Positions 41,151 through 50,988 are shown, counted from the stretch's first letter. The stretch is 64,000 nucleotides of DNA from Paenibacillus sp. JCM 18996 (GCA_001313085.1 BBFE01000012.1:1-64000), one strand, 5' to 3'. The notes: generated from the sequence alone by a model not told the origin. Program-made: numbers and translations.

Positions 41151-41528
41151 TTAAAATGCGTTCTGCACATGGTCGATGCCTTCAAACAAACCCTCTTTGC
41201 TGAAGTGTACTCCAATGACATCAAAGCGGACTTGCCGCTCGTGCATCCCTTTGACCGTCAAATAATATTGTACGGTCTGGCGGACCTGGAGCTGCTTGGC
41301 CGCATTGACCGATTCCCGCGGTGTACCGAAACGGCCGGTGTTCCTCCTCGATCTGACCTCTACGAAGACAAGCAGGCCGTCCTTGTCGGCAACCAGATCG
41401 ATTTCGCCGCTCCTGCAGCGCCAATTGCGATCGACAACAAGATACTGTTGTTCTTGCAAATACGCAGCCGCCGCATCTTCTCCGAGCGTGCCCAAACGCT
41501 TGCGTCCGTCCGGCTTGGAAGACTTCAT
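41151..41528 (-). CDS. yraN: UPF0102 endonuclease-like protein YraN
   Basis: Intact 125-residue member of the UPF0102/YraN family, which has a restriction-endonuclease-like fold; function unproven. Motifs: GEDAAAAYLQEQQY, then WRCRSGEIDLVA and LVFVEVRSRR carrying the conserved E-D-EVR pattern of the nuclease core. Its ATG overlaps the ylqH stop (ATGA at 41525-41528). In Bacillus it also lies near rnhB and ylqH. Confidence 0.92.
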   Translation of the reverse strand: MKSSKPDGRKRLGTLGEDAAAAYLQEQQYLVVDRNWRCRSGEIDLVADKDGLLVFVEVRSRRNTGRFGTPRESVNAAKQLQVRQTVQYYLTVKGMHERQVRFDVIGVHFSKEGLFEGIDHVQNAF

Positions 41529-41833
41529 AAAGGCCGCCCGGCTTGCTGGATTCTGCGGTCTGACTTGTAAAGAAAAGCCAGCACTTCCGCCACCAGATGA
41601 TACAGCTCCGGCGGAATTTCCTGGTTAAGATCCAGCTTGGACAGCACCTCCACCAAAGAGGGATCCTCCTGGATCGGCACTCCATGGACCCTGGCTTTTT
41701 GGATGATCTGTTCCGCAGTCATCCCTTTTCCTTTAGCTGTAACCTTCGGCGCGCTTTCATGTTCCGGAGCATATTTAAGCGCCACCGCTTTCTTGACGGC
41801 CGCCGTCGCCGCCTGTTTGCCATTGTCCTTCAT
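41525..41833 (-). CDS. ylqH: FlhB C-terminal-domain-like protein YlqH
   Basis: A 102-residue stand-alone protein similar to the cytoplasmic domain of FlhB/EscU. It has AVALKYAPEHESAPKVTAKG, where FlhB has NPTHFAVA-type cleavage sequence, then GVPIQEDPSLVEVLSKLDLN and ELYHLVAEVLAFLY, close to the FlhB C-terminal end. The NPTH self-cleavage motif is absent. It is sandwiched between yraN and the FliK-like ylqG, with four-base overlaps on both sides, so the three genes are coupled. Confidence 0.85.
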   Translation of the reverse strand: MKDNGKQAATAAVKKAVALKYAPEHESAPKVTAKGKGMTAEQIIQKARVHGVPIQEDPSLVEVLSKLDLNQEIPPELYHLVAEVLAFLYKSDRRIQQAGRPL

Positions 41834-44078
41834 ATTTTAAGATCCACACCTTTGTAAGGCTTCGTAAAGAACCTGGATTTGTCGATCGTATACCTCTCTT
41901 CTTCATTCGCTCCGTGGTCGTTGCGACTGCCTTCGTTAGCGTAGGACGGCTCCGGATAAGGTCCGCTTTTCAATGAGAGAAGCTGGTACCCGCCGGTCTG
42001 CAGCCCTTGCGAGATCTCTTCCCTGAAGCTTTCCAACACAGTAGTTGCCGCAGGATGGTCGTTATGAATTTGCAGGCTTACGATTTTATTGACCACCTGT
42101 ACGTCGACAAGCGTGTCACCCATTGAATGCATCCTCAAATCAAACAGCAGCCTGCAGTTTTCGGAATCAAGCTCACCCCGGTTTCCCTTCCGGGACTGAA
42201 TATGAACAGCGGCTGTCTGCCGGCCGCTGTCATTAACGAAAGGGATAAACAGCGTCATATGCGAAAAGAGAGCGGAGCGATCCGTTCTAAGCAGAAGCTG
42301 TTGGCCCGTCACCTGCTGCAGCGCTTGCTGCGAAGCTTCTTTTAAAGCTGGTGCAGTATCGTCGGAAGAAGCCAGTATCAGCAGAGCGCTTTTTTAACGT
42401 TTCCGTCACTGACTTCGTATCCGCATCCGAACCCGCTAACGGGATTGCTGCAGCGCCGGAATAAGAGCTTCCTTCCGCTGTCGTCCTGGCCGGCGGCATG
42501 GCGGACTCGGGGAGACGGCTTACCCGCTGTTCATGGTCCAGACCGACAGCCTTCAGGATGCGCTCGATCCAACCAGCCTGTTCCCTGGAGGAATTGTAGG
42601 AAGCTTGCACATCTTCCGAACCGGAACCTTGTCCGGCAATTGCCGCTCGCTGCCCGTTCGGGGCCGCACGGTCCGCCGTGATACCGGAATCAACCGAGTT
42701 TGACGGGGCGGCAGCGGAATTAATAGAAGCCGTGAGAGACGGATTTGAGCTATGTTGTTCTGCGGATGGATGGTCAACTTGTGCTTCAACCGTATTAGCG
42801 CCTGAGGAAAGCCTAATCCGCTCGGTAACAAGATCCGTATTTTTTTGCCTGCTTTGAATGAACCCGACCTGGCAACAATCGCAGTCGACAGTTCGGAAGC
42901 ATCAGCGTCCTTGCCAGCTGCAAGGCTGGCAGAGTCCCCCTGGTACTCGGAAGCGTCGAGACTTGCAGTGGCTCCATACGCCGCAGGAGCTTGAGGACCC
43001 GTAGTGGCGGCCCTGCTCCCCGATTCCCCGACATCCGCCGTGCCTTGAGGCCCCTGTGGCGCAGGCGCAAGGCTCGAGCTAGCCGTTTTCACCAGGCTGT
43101 CCTTCACATTCGTATCTGCATTCGCGGTCGCTGCTTCAAACGAGCCCTTCACAGCACCGGCTTTCTCGCCAGGAGCACCTTCCGCTGCTGCTGTACCTCC
43201 AGCCCTAACGCCATTGCCGTCGCTTACAACTTCCGCCTCACTCCCTAAACCTGCAGTGCCGCCACGTTGCTCCGCAGCAGGCCCTCCCGCTGAGGCCTCT
43301 TCTGCCGCCTGCATGACCTCACTGCCTGGCAGCTCGTCAGGCGACGATCCCGCTATCCTCCAATCTGCCGAAGCTTCCCCGTGTGAAGAAGCTCCTTCAG
43401 TAGAAGCCTGTGCAATCTGCCGCAGCACGGTCTGCAGCAATTCCATCGGCCTACGGATGCTTTCAGCAACCGGCTTGCCGTCTTTGAACACCGCTTCCAC
43501 CTGCTCGCTGAGGTTTCTCAGCGTTTCATGCAGCGGCTGCCCGGCAACAGCCTGATGAATAGCAGTGACTGTGGCTTGCGTAAGCGGCAGTCCTCTGCCG
43601 AGCGCCATAACGGCCGCCTCGAGCATGTCCTTGACAGGCATTTCCTGCGGAAGCTGCCGTGCCAATTGCTGGATCTGCTGCACCGTCTCTTTGGACAAGG
43701 GAATTCCGGACTGATGGAGCGTCTGAATAATCTCTCGGATGGCGGGCAGATCTTTGAGCCCATGTTCTTGATAAGATCAGCCAAGGAATCGTCAGCGATC
43801 CGGCCCTCAGACTGCTGCAGCGGCTTCAACACAATTTGGCCGCCTGCCGTTGTCTCAGGCTGAACCTGCAGCGTGGTAACCTGTCCGGGTTGAAGCGGCG
43901 TCTCCAACCGGGCTTTCACCACTATGCCGTTTATATTCACCAGTGCTTCCTGGTCGCCGCTCACTTGCAGCACGGTCCCTTTTACAATCTGACCCGGCTT
44001 CAATTCAAACGTTTTGGCATCGCCCGGCGCAGAATCCCCGATCAGTCCCCGCAAAATCCCGTTCATATTGATGCTCAT
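41830..44078 (-). CDS. FliK-like large protein YlqG (three frame breaks)
   Basis: Repaired 749-residue protein. The N-terminus (MSINMNGILRGLIGD, then ELKPGQIVKGTVLQVSGDQE and ALVNINGIVVKARLETPLQP) is typical of the YlqG family; the centre is a very long Ala/Gly/Ser/Glu linker (about residues 230-480); the C-terminal region (RLLFDLRMHSMGDTLVDVQV) resembles FliK-type C-terminal domains. ATG at 44078 behind GGAGG. Breaks: a missing base near 43771, A7 at 42840-42846 and A6 near 42390. Pairing with the FlhB-like ylqH suggests an export-related role, but this is inference. Confidence 0.75.
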
Positions 44079-44139
44079 CCGACACCTCCCCTTCACCGAT
44101 TTATCGGCAGAACAGCAGCGCTCCTGTACTCCTTTTTTT

Positions 44140-44754
44140 CTAAAATAGCTCCAGCTGCTCCTGCTCCATCAACAAATTGCGGATAAACAGCTTTCTGTGA
44201 AGCGGCGTAGCTCCGAACTCGATAATTTTCTCCCTGTGCTGCCTGGTGGCGTAGCCTTTATGTATCGCAATTCCATACTGGGGATACTGCCGATCCCACT
44301 GAAGACACAGGCGGTCCCGCGTCACCTTCGCGATGATGGACGCCGCTGCAATCGACTGGCTAAGCGAATCCCCGTGTATAATCGCCAGCTGCCGGATCGG
44401 CACATCCACCTTTTCCGCGTCGACCAGCAAATACTCCGGCTTTATCCGCAAACCTTCCACCGCTTGCTTCATCGCCAGCCGCGCCGCCTGCTTGATGTTG
44501 ATCCGTTCTATAGTGAGCACATCGACGACGCCTACGCCGACGCACACAGCTTGCTCCATGATCACCTCGTACAATTGTTCCCGTTTCTTGGCGGACAGCT
44601 TCTTGGAATCGTTAATCTCGTCCAGCGTAAAACTTTCCGGAAGGATCACCGCCGAAGCGACAACATCCCCGAAAAGACAGCCCCTGCCCACTTCATCTAC
44701 TCCCGCTATTGCGGTAAACCCCTGCCTCCAGAGGTCTTGTTCATAATCCAGCAT
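44140..44754 (-). CDS. rnhB: Ribonuclease HII RnhB
   Basis: RNase HII cuts RNA at RNA-DNA junctions and removes misincorporated ribonucleotides. The intact 204-residue frame shows the active-site motif GVDEVGRGCLFGDVV and the later acidic residues in YLLVDAEKV, with SIAAASIIAKVTRDR. I start it at ATG 44754 (MLDYEQDLWRQGF), nine bases after GGGAGG; a further 21 in-frame codons upstream look non-coding. Confidence 0.95.
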   Translation of the reverse strand: MLDYEQDLWRQGFTAIAGVDEVGRGCLFGDVVASAVILPESFTLDEINDSKKLSAKKREQLYEVIMEQAVCVGVGVVDVLTIERINIKQAARLAMKQAVEGLRIKPEYLLVDAEKVDVPIRQLAIIHGDSLSQSIAAASIIAKVTRDRLCLQWDRQYPQYGIAIHKGYATRQHREKIIEFGATPLHRKLFIRNLLMEQEQLELF

Positions 44755-44922
44755 TAAAGGGTACCTCCCGGCTGTATTAGCCGTTGTCCTTGCTTTTAAA
44801 ATCGTTGATTCTCTCATTATACCTTATCCCTATGCCCCCTTCTACCGTTTCCGCAGGATTCATAGATTTCAAAATAAGCAAAAAAAAAGAAGCCATGAAT
44901 GGAATTCACGCACTTCCCTGCT

Positions 44923-45816
44923 TTATTCCTGTTTATCCAAGCCTTCCAAAATAGAGCCGTCCGGCCGCTCCAGGGAGATTCTGCCCAGCTTCCCGGCACG
45001 CAGATCGCGCAGGATGACCATCGACGCTTTTTCCAGATCGACGCGGCTCCGCTCATCAAAGCGCCTCTTTTGCGGCCAACCGCCTCCATCACTTTAACGA
45101 TTTCGTCCGTGTCCGACGGATCTTCCACCTTCACATCTATGCCGAAGCGCTCCTGGATAGAGAAACCGTAAGTTTGAAGCAGATAGCGGACGACGAAGAA
45201 GGCGATATCCTCGGGATGAAGGATTTCCTCGCGGATGGAACCGATCGCGGCGAGGCGCAAGCCCACATTCTGGTCCTCGAACTTGGGCCACAGAATACCC
45301 GGAGTGTCGAGCAGCTCCATTTCAGTTCCAACCTTAATCCATTGCTGTCCTTTCGTGACGCCCGGCTTGTCGCCCGTAGCCGCGATTTTGCGCCCTGCCA
45401 TCCGGTTGATCAGCGTCGATTTGCCGACATTGGGAATGCCCACGATCAGAGCCCTGAGGCCCTGGGGTTAATCCCTTTGCTTATCTGCTTGTTGATCTTC
45501 TCCGCCAAAAGCTTCTTCGAACGGGGATGATCTCTTTCACCTGCCCGCCGGAAACCGCATCGATTGGAAGAGCCTCCAGGCCCTTTTCCGCAAAATAGTC
45601 CACCCATTCGCGGGTAACCTCGGGATCGGCCAAATCGAACTTATTCAAAAGGACAAGCCGAGGCTTGCCCTGTAAAATTTCATCAATCATCGGATTGCGG
45701 CTTGAAACGGGCACACGCGCATCGAGCAGTTCAATCGCCATGTCGATCAGCTTAAGCTTTTCCTGGATCTGCCGTTTCGCACGGGTCATATGTCCCGGAA
45801 ACCATTGAATCGTCAT
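44923..45816 (-). CDS. rbgA: Ribosome biogenesis GTPase RbgA/YlqF (three frame breaks)
   Basis: RbgA is a circularly permuted GTPase for late 50S assembly. G4 comes first (LLNKFDLAD), then G1 [15 protein letters not shown] and G3 LDTPGILWP; the N-terminus [17 protein letters not shown] is family-specific. ATG at 45816 follows GAGGTG. Breaks, all one base short: a C near 45528, a C near 45455 and a G near 45047. Repaired length is 298 residues with the stop at 44923. In all three the missing base is G or C, in contrast to the A/T insertions elsewhere. Confidence 0.93.
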
Positions 45817-45867
45817 GCACACACCTCATCTTTTATACGGGCATCTTGAAGTTATCGGCCGTTTATA

Positions 45868-46452
45868 CTATTTGCGCACCCATCCGAACTTTTCAAGCGG
45901 CCAGAAAATCAAGTCGGCCCGGCCGACGATCTGGCCATAAGAGACAAACCCAACCATCGAAGAACGACTGTCCAGGGAATTGGAGCGGTTGTCTCCCATT
46001 ACGAAAATTTTGCCTTCCGGCACTTTGGCTTCCGCAAAGTTCGTTGAATTGTAGGGTCTCCCGTTTTTTCGACGCTTCATCCAAAGCTTCCTTCAAATAA
46101 GGCTCGTCCAGCTGGGCGCCGTTGATATAGACCTTGTCTCCGTCGACTCGAACGGTTTCCCCCGGCAATGCAATGACTCTCTTTATATAATCCTTATCTT
46201 TGGTCGCGTGAAAGACGATGACTTCTCCCCGTTGCGGCTTGCGCACCGATAAAATGAATTTGTTCACAATCAGCCTTTCCGCCGTATAAAAGTTAGGCTC
46301 CATCGAAGGTCCGTCCACGATAAATGGAGCAAAAAAAACGAACCAGCGGATTATGAACACTAGTGCGGCAGCGATCAGGAGAGCCTTGATCCATTCCCAT
46401 GCTTCACTTTTTTATTGTGCTTTTCTGTTCTGCAGCTTGTTCCTGCCCCATG
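45868..46452 (-). CDS. lepB: Type I signal peptidase LepB/Sip (two frame breaks)
   Basis: Signal peptidase I cleaves Sec signal peptides on the outer face of the membrane. One N-terminal transmembrane segment (LLIAAALVFIIRWF), then box B with catalytic Ser VDGPSMEPNF, box D with general-base Lys DYIKRVIALPGE, and box E VMGDNRSNSLDSR. ATG at 46452. Breaks: A6 at 46408-46413 and A6 near 46066 (needs 5). A T8 run at 46331-46338 stays in frame but gives VFFAPF where VFAPF is expected. About 194 residues. Confidence 0.93.
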
Positions 46453-46489
46453 AATCCATCCCTCTCGCTTATTAAAAAAATCTTTACAA

Positions 46490-46522
46490 AGAAAACGAAA
46501 GGGGACTTGTTACCAAGCCCCC
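46490..46522 (-). terminator. Rho-independent terminator after rplS
   Basis: Minus strand: 9-bp stem GGGGGCTTG/CAAGTCCCC (one G-T pair), GTAA loop, then TTTCGTTTTC. It lies 8 bases behind the rplS stop. Confidence 0.85.
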
Positions 46523-46529
46523 GGTTACG

Positions 46530-46871
46530 TTATCGAATTTCTTGAATTCTCGCTGCTTTACCACGCAGGCTGCGAAGATAATAAAGCTTCGCACGACGGA
46601 CCTTACCACGGCGAGCCACTTCGATCTTATCAATCTTCGGAGAGTGAAGCGGGAAAGTTCTTTCAACGCCTACACCGTAAGAGATTTTACGAACAGTGAA
46701 GGTTTCGCTGATGCCGCCGCCGCGGCGCTGGATAACTACACCTTCGAAAAGCTGAATACGCTCGCGGGATCCCTCGATAACTTTAACGTGTACCTTGAGA
46801 GTGTCCCCCGGACGGAAATTCGGCAGGTCTTGGCGCAGCTGCTCTCTCGTAATTTCTTGAATCAGATTCAT
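46530..46871 (-). CDS. rplS: 50S ribosomal protein L19
   Basis: Intact 113-residue L19 located at the 30S-50S interface. [43 protein letters not shown] and the C-terminal basic block [21 protein letters not shown] are diagnostic. The start ATG at 46871 follows AAGGAGGGAG. It is the last gene of rimM-trmD-rplS and has its own promoter and leader. Confidence 0.98.
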   Translation of the reverse strand: MNLIQEITREQLRQDLPNFRPGDTLKVHVKVIEGSRERIQLFEGVVIQRRGGGISETFTVRKISYGVGVERTFPLHSPKIDKIEVARRGKVRRAKLYYLRSLRGKAARIQEIR

Positions 46872-46880
46872 ACATGACTC

Positions 46881-46956
46881 CCTCCTTCCACACAGGTGTT
46901 CATTCCGCTTCTATGAATGCAAGGATCTCAGCTGTCAGCGCGTAGAGGACCACCGT
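46881..46956 (-). ncRNA. Probable L19 ribosomal protein leader
   Basis: Between its promoter and the rplS ribosome binding site lies a conserved-looking leader with GGTCCTCTACGCGCTGAC, TCCTTGCATTCAT, AGCGG and ACACCTGTGTGG next to AAGGAGGG. This pattern and position agree with what I remember of the L19 leader of Firmicutes, in which L19 is thought to regulate its own mRNA. The identification is from memory, without a covariance search. Confidence 0.55.
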
Positions 46957-46984
46957 ATTAAAAAAAACAATCATAACAGAAGAT

Positions 46985-47013
46985 ATATTACCACAACGAC
47001 CATTAAAACACAA
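46985..47013 (-). promoter_or_regulatory. Promoter in front of rplS
   Basis: Minus strand TTGTGT (47008-47013), 17-base spacer, TAATAT (46985-46990). It lies directly behind the trmD stop and would start the L19 leader near 46978. Confidence 0.6.
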
Positions 47014-47032
47014 TATTAAGTTTCGCTTCCTG

Positions 47033-47793
47033 CTAGCCGCCATTTTCTCCAGCTTCCGACTCAAGTTCCCGTTTGAGCTCCTCCAGCCACTGCCTGTCCG
47101 CCTTGGTCAGCTCAATCCGCGAGAGCAGCTCCGGCCTCCGCTGCAGCGTGCGCTTCAACGACTCTCTGCGCCGCCAGGCCGCGACATTTTCGTGATGTCC
47201 GGACAGAAGCACCTCAGGCACTTCCCAATCGCGAAACTTGACCGGTCTCGTATAGTGCGGATACTCAAGTAAACCGGTGCTGAACGAATCCGTAACGGCG
47301 GACAGCTCGTTCCCCAGAACGCCCGGCAGCAGACGCACGATACTGTCGATGATCACCATGCAGGCAGCTCTCCGCCGGTCAGCACGTAATCCCCGATCGA
47401 CAGCTCGTCCGTCACCAAATGCTGGCGGATCCGCTCGTCATACCCTTCGTAGTGTCCGCAGATGAACGCAAGATGCCGCTCTGCTGCGAGCTCCTCCGCT
47501 TTTTCCTGCGTAAAACGCTCCCCTTGGGGACACATCAGTATAACGCGCGGGCGAACGCCGTCTGCCGACTGCAGAGCTTCAACGGCCGAGAACACCGGTT
47601 CCGCTTTCAGTACCATTCCACCGCCGCCGCCGTACGGGTAATCGTCCACAGTATTATGCTTGTTGCCTGCGTAATCGCGAAAGTTGATGACATTCAGGGA
47701 CACGATATTCTTATCTCTCGCTTTCCCCAGAATGCTGGAAGAGAACACGCCTTCGAACATAGCCGGAAACAAACTCAATACGTCAATTTTCAT
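47033..47793 (-). CDS. trmD: tRNA (guanine-N1)-methyltransferase TrmD (one frame break)
   Basis: TrmD makes m1G37 in tRNA. The deep-knot SAM site shows [33 protein letters not shown] and [23 protein letters not shown] at 47793 overlaps the rimM stop (TGATG). One base is missing near 47357 in GCCTGCATGG, between PA and MV; repair gives 253 residues. Confidence 0.97.
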
Positions 47794-48315
47794 CAATCGA
47801 TTAATCCTTCCATGATATGCACCTTCACCAGCTTCCGCTCAACATCCACATCCAGAAGAACTTCGTCAATGATGGGAAGAAGGACCGGCTTCCCTTTCGG
47901 GCGTTTCACCACCCATACGTCGTTGGCTCCCGGGCTCAGAATCTCTTCCACCGTGCCGAGCTCTTCCCCTTCATCTGTCACCACCGTGCAGCCAATGATC
48001 TCGTGATAGTAATACTCGTCCTCTTCCAGGTCCACAAGCTCGTCTTCCGTAACTTTTAGCAGCCAGCCTTTATATTTTTCCACAACATTGATATCATTCA
48101 TGCCCTGGAAAAGAACCATGTGCATATTTTTTATGCTCTCGAGCGCTTTCCACCACAACAGGTACGGCGGTATGCTGCTCCGGATGAAACAGGACGAGCC
48201 TGCTGCCTTTGGTGAAGCGGATATCCGGAAAATCGGTCTGCGGCACTACCTTGAGCTCGCCTTTGATGCCGTGCGTGTTCACCACTTTGCCTACCGTATA
48301 TAAATTTGATTTCAA
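47793..48315 (-). CDS. rimM: 16S rRNA processing protein RimM (one frame break)
   Basis: RimM assists 30S head assembly with S19. The N-terminal domain starts [20 protein letters not shown], and the PRC-barrel C-terminal domain contains [20 protein letters not shown] and [16 protein letters not shown]. The A6 run near 48132 needs 5. Repaired length 173 residues. It is the first gene of rimM-trmD-rplS. Confidence 0.96.
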
Positions 48316-48358
48316 TGCCGTATCCTCCGTCTCAAATTAACTTAAACCCGCAAGGAAC

Positions 48359-48463
48359 GGAACGTCCGAGCTTTCATGAACTTGAACCCCGGGGTGATGG
48401 GAAACGTGCGAACTTTCATTAGCTCAACCCGAGGTCATAGGAACGTCCGAACTTTTGTGTGAG
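48359..48463. repeat. Degenerate 40-bp tandem repeat (two and a half copies)
   Basis: Units start at 48359, 48399 and 48439, each opening with a GGAACGTCCGA-type sequence followed by CTTTCAT and a CCC-GG-T-AT end. The third copy is partial. It fills the gap between the khpA terminator and rimM, where Bacillus has ylqD. Confidence 0.7.
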
Positions 48464-48499
48464 TGGAACAATGAGTCTTAAGCGTCCCCGGGAATAGAA

Positions 48500-48526
48500 G
48501 AAAAAAGGCTAGGACGGATCCTAACC
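48500..48526 (-). terminator. Rho-independent terminator after khpA
   Basis: Minus strand: stem GGTTAGGA/TCCTAGCC (one wobble pair), TCCG loop, T6 tail. It ends the ylxM-ffh-rpsP-khpA operon. Confidence 0.8.
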
Positions 48527-48546
48527 CTTGCTTCTATCAAGAAAAC

Positions 48547-48775
48547 TTAAGAGACAATCTCGACGGAGACGCGCTTCGTCTCTTTGACCGCCGCCGAGGT
48601 GACTACCGTACGAAGGCTTTGGCGATGCGTCCTTGTTTGCCGATGATCTTGCCACATCCGAAGGATGGACGGACAGTTCGTAAACTTTGGATGCGTCGTT
48701 CTCAACCACATTCACACGCACCTCATCGGGGTAGTCGACTAACGCTTTAGCGATAACGGTAATCAGATCCTTCAT
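48547..48775 (-). CDS. khpA: KH-domain RNA-binding protein KhpA/YlqC (two frame breaks)
   Basis: KhpA is a small KH protein that partners KhpB in RNA regulation. MKDLITVIAKALVDYPDEV and the repaired GxxG loop (DVGKIIGKQGRIAKAFRT) are diagnostic. Breaks, each one base short: a G near 48650 (GTGGCAAG for GTGGGCAAG) and a base near 48620 after AKAF. Repaired length is 76 residues, the normal size. Confidence 0.93.
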
Positions 48776-48795
48776 CGTACCCTCCGAACAACAGA

Positions 48796-49068
48796 TTATT
48801 TCTGCTGCTTAAGCTCGTGGAACTTTGTCAGAATGCCTGCCTTGCTGAAAAGGGAACGCACGGTATCGGAAGCTTGAGCGCCGCTTTGCAGCCATTTCAA
48901 CGCTTTCTCTTCATCGATGTTGACAAGAGCCGGTTGTGCGACCGGGTTGTAAGTACCGATTTCCTCGATAAAACGTCCGTCGCGCGGAGAACGGGAATCA
49001 GAAACTACCAAACGGTAGAAAGGCGCTTTGTGAGCACCGATACGTTTTAGACGAATGCGTGTTGCCAT
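48796..49068 (-). CDS. rpsP: 30S ribosomal protein S16
   Basis: Intact 90-residue S16 ([40 protein letters not shown]). It lies between ffh and khpA. The A8 run immediately upstream of its start (49070-49077) lies outside the coding region. Confidence 0.98.
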   Translation of the reverse strand: MATRIRLKRIGAHKAPFYRLVVSDSRSPRDGRFIEEIGTYNPVAQPALVNIDEEKALKWLQSGAQASDTVRSLFSKAGILTKFHELKQQK

Positions 49069-49133
49069 GAAAAAAAATTCACCTCCTACATAAAATTCAC
49101 TTATTGTAATGTCCCCACAAAGTCAAGATGGCC

Positions 49134-50507
49134 TCAACCGAACGGGAACTTGAAGCCTTTGCCCAGCTTGCCGGCCAAGCCCTTCATGCCTTTCATGCCT
49201 TTCGGGTTCATCATGCCCGAGAACTGCTTCATCATCTTGCGCATATCTTCAAACTGCTTGATGAAACGATTCACATCCTGCAAGGAATTGCCGCTTCCGA
49301 GAGCGATCCGCTTTCTGCGGCTTGCATTGATCATCTCGGGTTTGGACTTCTCTTCCTTCGTCATCGAACGGACGATCGCCGTAATCTTGCCGATCTGTTT
49401 ATCGTCCACCTTCAAGTCCTTCATGCCTTTCATTTGACCGGCTCCCGGCAGCATATCGAGAATTTGGTCCAAAGGCCCGAGCTTCTTCACCTGCTCCATC
49501 TGCTCGAGGAAATCGTCGAACGTAAATTCGGCGTTGCGCATCTTGCGCTCCATCTCCTTGGCCTTGTCCGCGTCAATTCCGGCTTGTGCTTTCTCGATAA
49601 GCGAGAGTACGTCGCCCATACCGAGGATCCTGGAGGCCATCCGGTCGGGGTAGAACGGCTCCAACGGATCCATCTTTTCGCCCATACCGACAAACTTGAT
49701 GGGACAGCCGGTGACCGCTTTAACCGATAAGGCTGCGCCGCCGCGGGTGTCGCCGTCCAGCTTTGTCAGCACGACGCCCGTCAGCTCCAGCTGCTTGTGG
49801 AAGCTTTCGGCCACATTGACCGCATCCTGGCCCGTCATCGCATCGACGACCAGCAGGATTTCATCAGGGTTAACCGCTTCGCGGATGTTTGTGATCTCTT
49901 CCATCAGGCTTTCATCGACATGCAAGCGGCCCGCTGTATCGATAATCATGTAGTCGTGGTTATTTTCTCTTGCAAATTCCAAACCCTTGGCTGCGATCTC
50001 CACCGGACTGGTCTGATCCCCCATGGAGAAAACGGGAACTTTGAGCTGCTCACCGAGCACCTGCAGCTGCTTGATCGCGGCGGGACGGTAAATATCGCCT
50101 GCCACCAGCAGAGGGCGGTGATTCTGCTTCTTCAGCATAAGCGCCAGCTTCCCGGATGCGGTTGTTTTACCGGCACCCTGTAGGCCCGCCATCAGAATGA
50201 CCGTAGGAGGCTTGTTCGCTTTCGCCAGCTTGCTCTGCGTGCCTCCCATCAGTTCGGTCAGCTGTTTATTTACAATATCCACGACGATCATTCCGGGAGT
50301 GAAGCTTTTCAGCACTTCCTGTCCGATCGCCTGCTCTTTGACTTTGGCTACAAAATCTTTAACCACCTTAAAGTTGACGTCCGCTTCCAGCAGGGCCAGG
50401 CGAACCTCGCGAAGGGCTTCATTCACATCTTCTTCAGTAAGCTTTCCTCTGCTTTTCAGCTTGCTGAACACATTCTGCAAACGGCTTGCCAAACCTTCGA
50501 ATGCCAT
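49134..50507 (-). CDS. ffh: Signal recognition particle GTPase Ffh
   Basis: Ffh binds signal sequences on ribosomes and, with 4.5S/scRNA, delivers them to FtsY. The 457-residue frame is intact: N domain, G1 GLQGAGKTTASGK, G3 DTAGRLHVDE, G4 TKLDGDTRGG, and the Met-rich M domain (MRKMMKQFSGMMNPKGMKGM). It follows ylxM by 55 bases. Confidence 0.98.
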   Translation of the reverse strand: MAFEGLASRLQNVFSKLKSRGKLTEEDVNEALREVRLALLEADVNFKVVKDFVAKVKEQAIGQEVLKSFTPGMIVVDIVNKQLTELMGGTQSKLAKANKPPTVILMAGLQGAGKTTASGKLALMLKKQNHRPLLVAGDIYRPAAIKQLQVLGEQLKVPVFSMGDQTSPVEIAAKGLEFARENNHDYMIIDTAGRLHVDESLMEEITNIREAVNPDEILLVVDAMTGQDAVNVAESFHKQLELTGVVLTKLDGDTRGGAALSVKAVTGCPIKFVGMGEKMDPLEPFYPDRMASRILGMGDVLSLIEKAQAGIDADKAKEMERKMRNAEFTFDDFLEQMEQVKKLGPLDQILDMLPGAGQMKGMKDLKVDDKQIGKITAIVRSMTKEEKSKPEMINASRRKRIALGSGNSLQDVNRFIKQFEDMRKMMKQFSGMMNPKGMKGMKGLAGKLGKGFKFPFG

Positions 50508-50562
50508 GAATGATCACCTCTTTCATTTGCTGAACTTCATCATCATATTTATGTGGAATCCT

Positions 50563-50913
50563 CTAATCCAGCATTTCCCGGATTAAAGACCTTAGCTCGC
50601 GCAAGGAGCCGGAGTCCTCAGACAGCCGCTCAAGCGCAGAATCCAGCCGATTCGCGATCTGCGTTCTGTGCTCGTGCTTGGCTGCGAGCCCAAGCTTGCT
50701 TTCATAATCGGTCAGCGTCTGTTCGGCACGTTTGATGTGCTCGTAGACAGCCTGTCTGCTGATGCTAAATTCGGCCGCAATTTCCCCTAACGAATAATCG
50801 TCATGGAAATAATGCTTGAGAAACATCTGCTGCTTCTCGGTCAGCAGCGGCTCGTAAAAGTCGAACAGCCTGTTGATTCGATTGGTTTTCTCCAATACAT
50901 GATCATCGGTCAA
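50563..50913 (-). CDS. ylxM: SRP-operon helix-turn-helix protein YlxM
   Basis: YlxM is a UPF0122 protein with a sigma-like helix-turn-helix (SLGEIAAEFSISRQAVYEHIKRAEQ) that can stimulate Ffh GTPase. Family start block: LEKTNRINRLFDFYEPLLTE. I choose TTG at 50913 (MTDDHVLEKTNRINRLF), eight bases after GGGGG; TTG at 50895 is also possible. 116 residues, intact. First gene of the ffh operon. Confidence 0.93.
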   Translation of the reverse strand: MTDDHVLEKTNRINRLFDFYEPLLTEKQQMFLKHYFHDDYSLGEIAAEFSISRQAVYEHIKRAEQTLTDYESKLGLAAKHEHRTQIANRLDSALERLSEDSGSLRELRSLIREMLD

Positions 50914-50959
50914 GTCGTTCGCCCCCGTTAACGTAAAACACTTTACAGCAACATTGACT

Positions 50960-50988
50960 AGTGTACCCAATCTGCGGACGGTTGTCAA
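50960..50988 (-). promoter_or_regulatory. Sigma-A promoter of the ylxM-ffh-rpsP-khpA operon
   Basis: Minus strand TTGACA (50983-50988), exact 17-base spacer, TACACT (50960-50965). The start of ylxM is about 40 bases downstream. Confidence 0.85.

Noticed and set aside
40951..41154. Plus-strand frame ending YEFYMKENEDIEKKAELLEP and more
   Set aside because: The acidic end looks protein-like, but there is no start with a ribosome binding site and it overlaps the 3' end of yraN. Not enough to call a gene.
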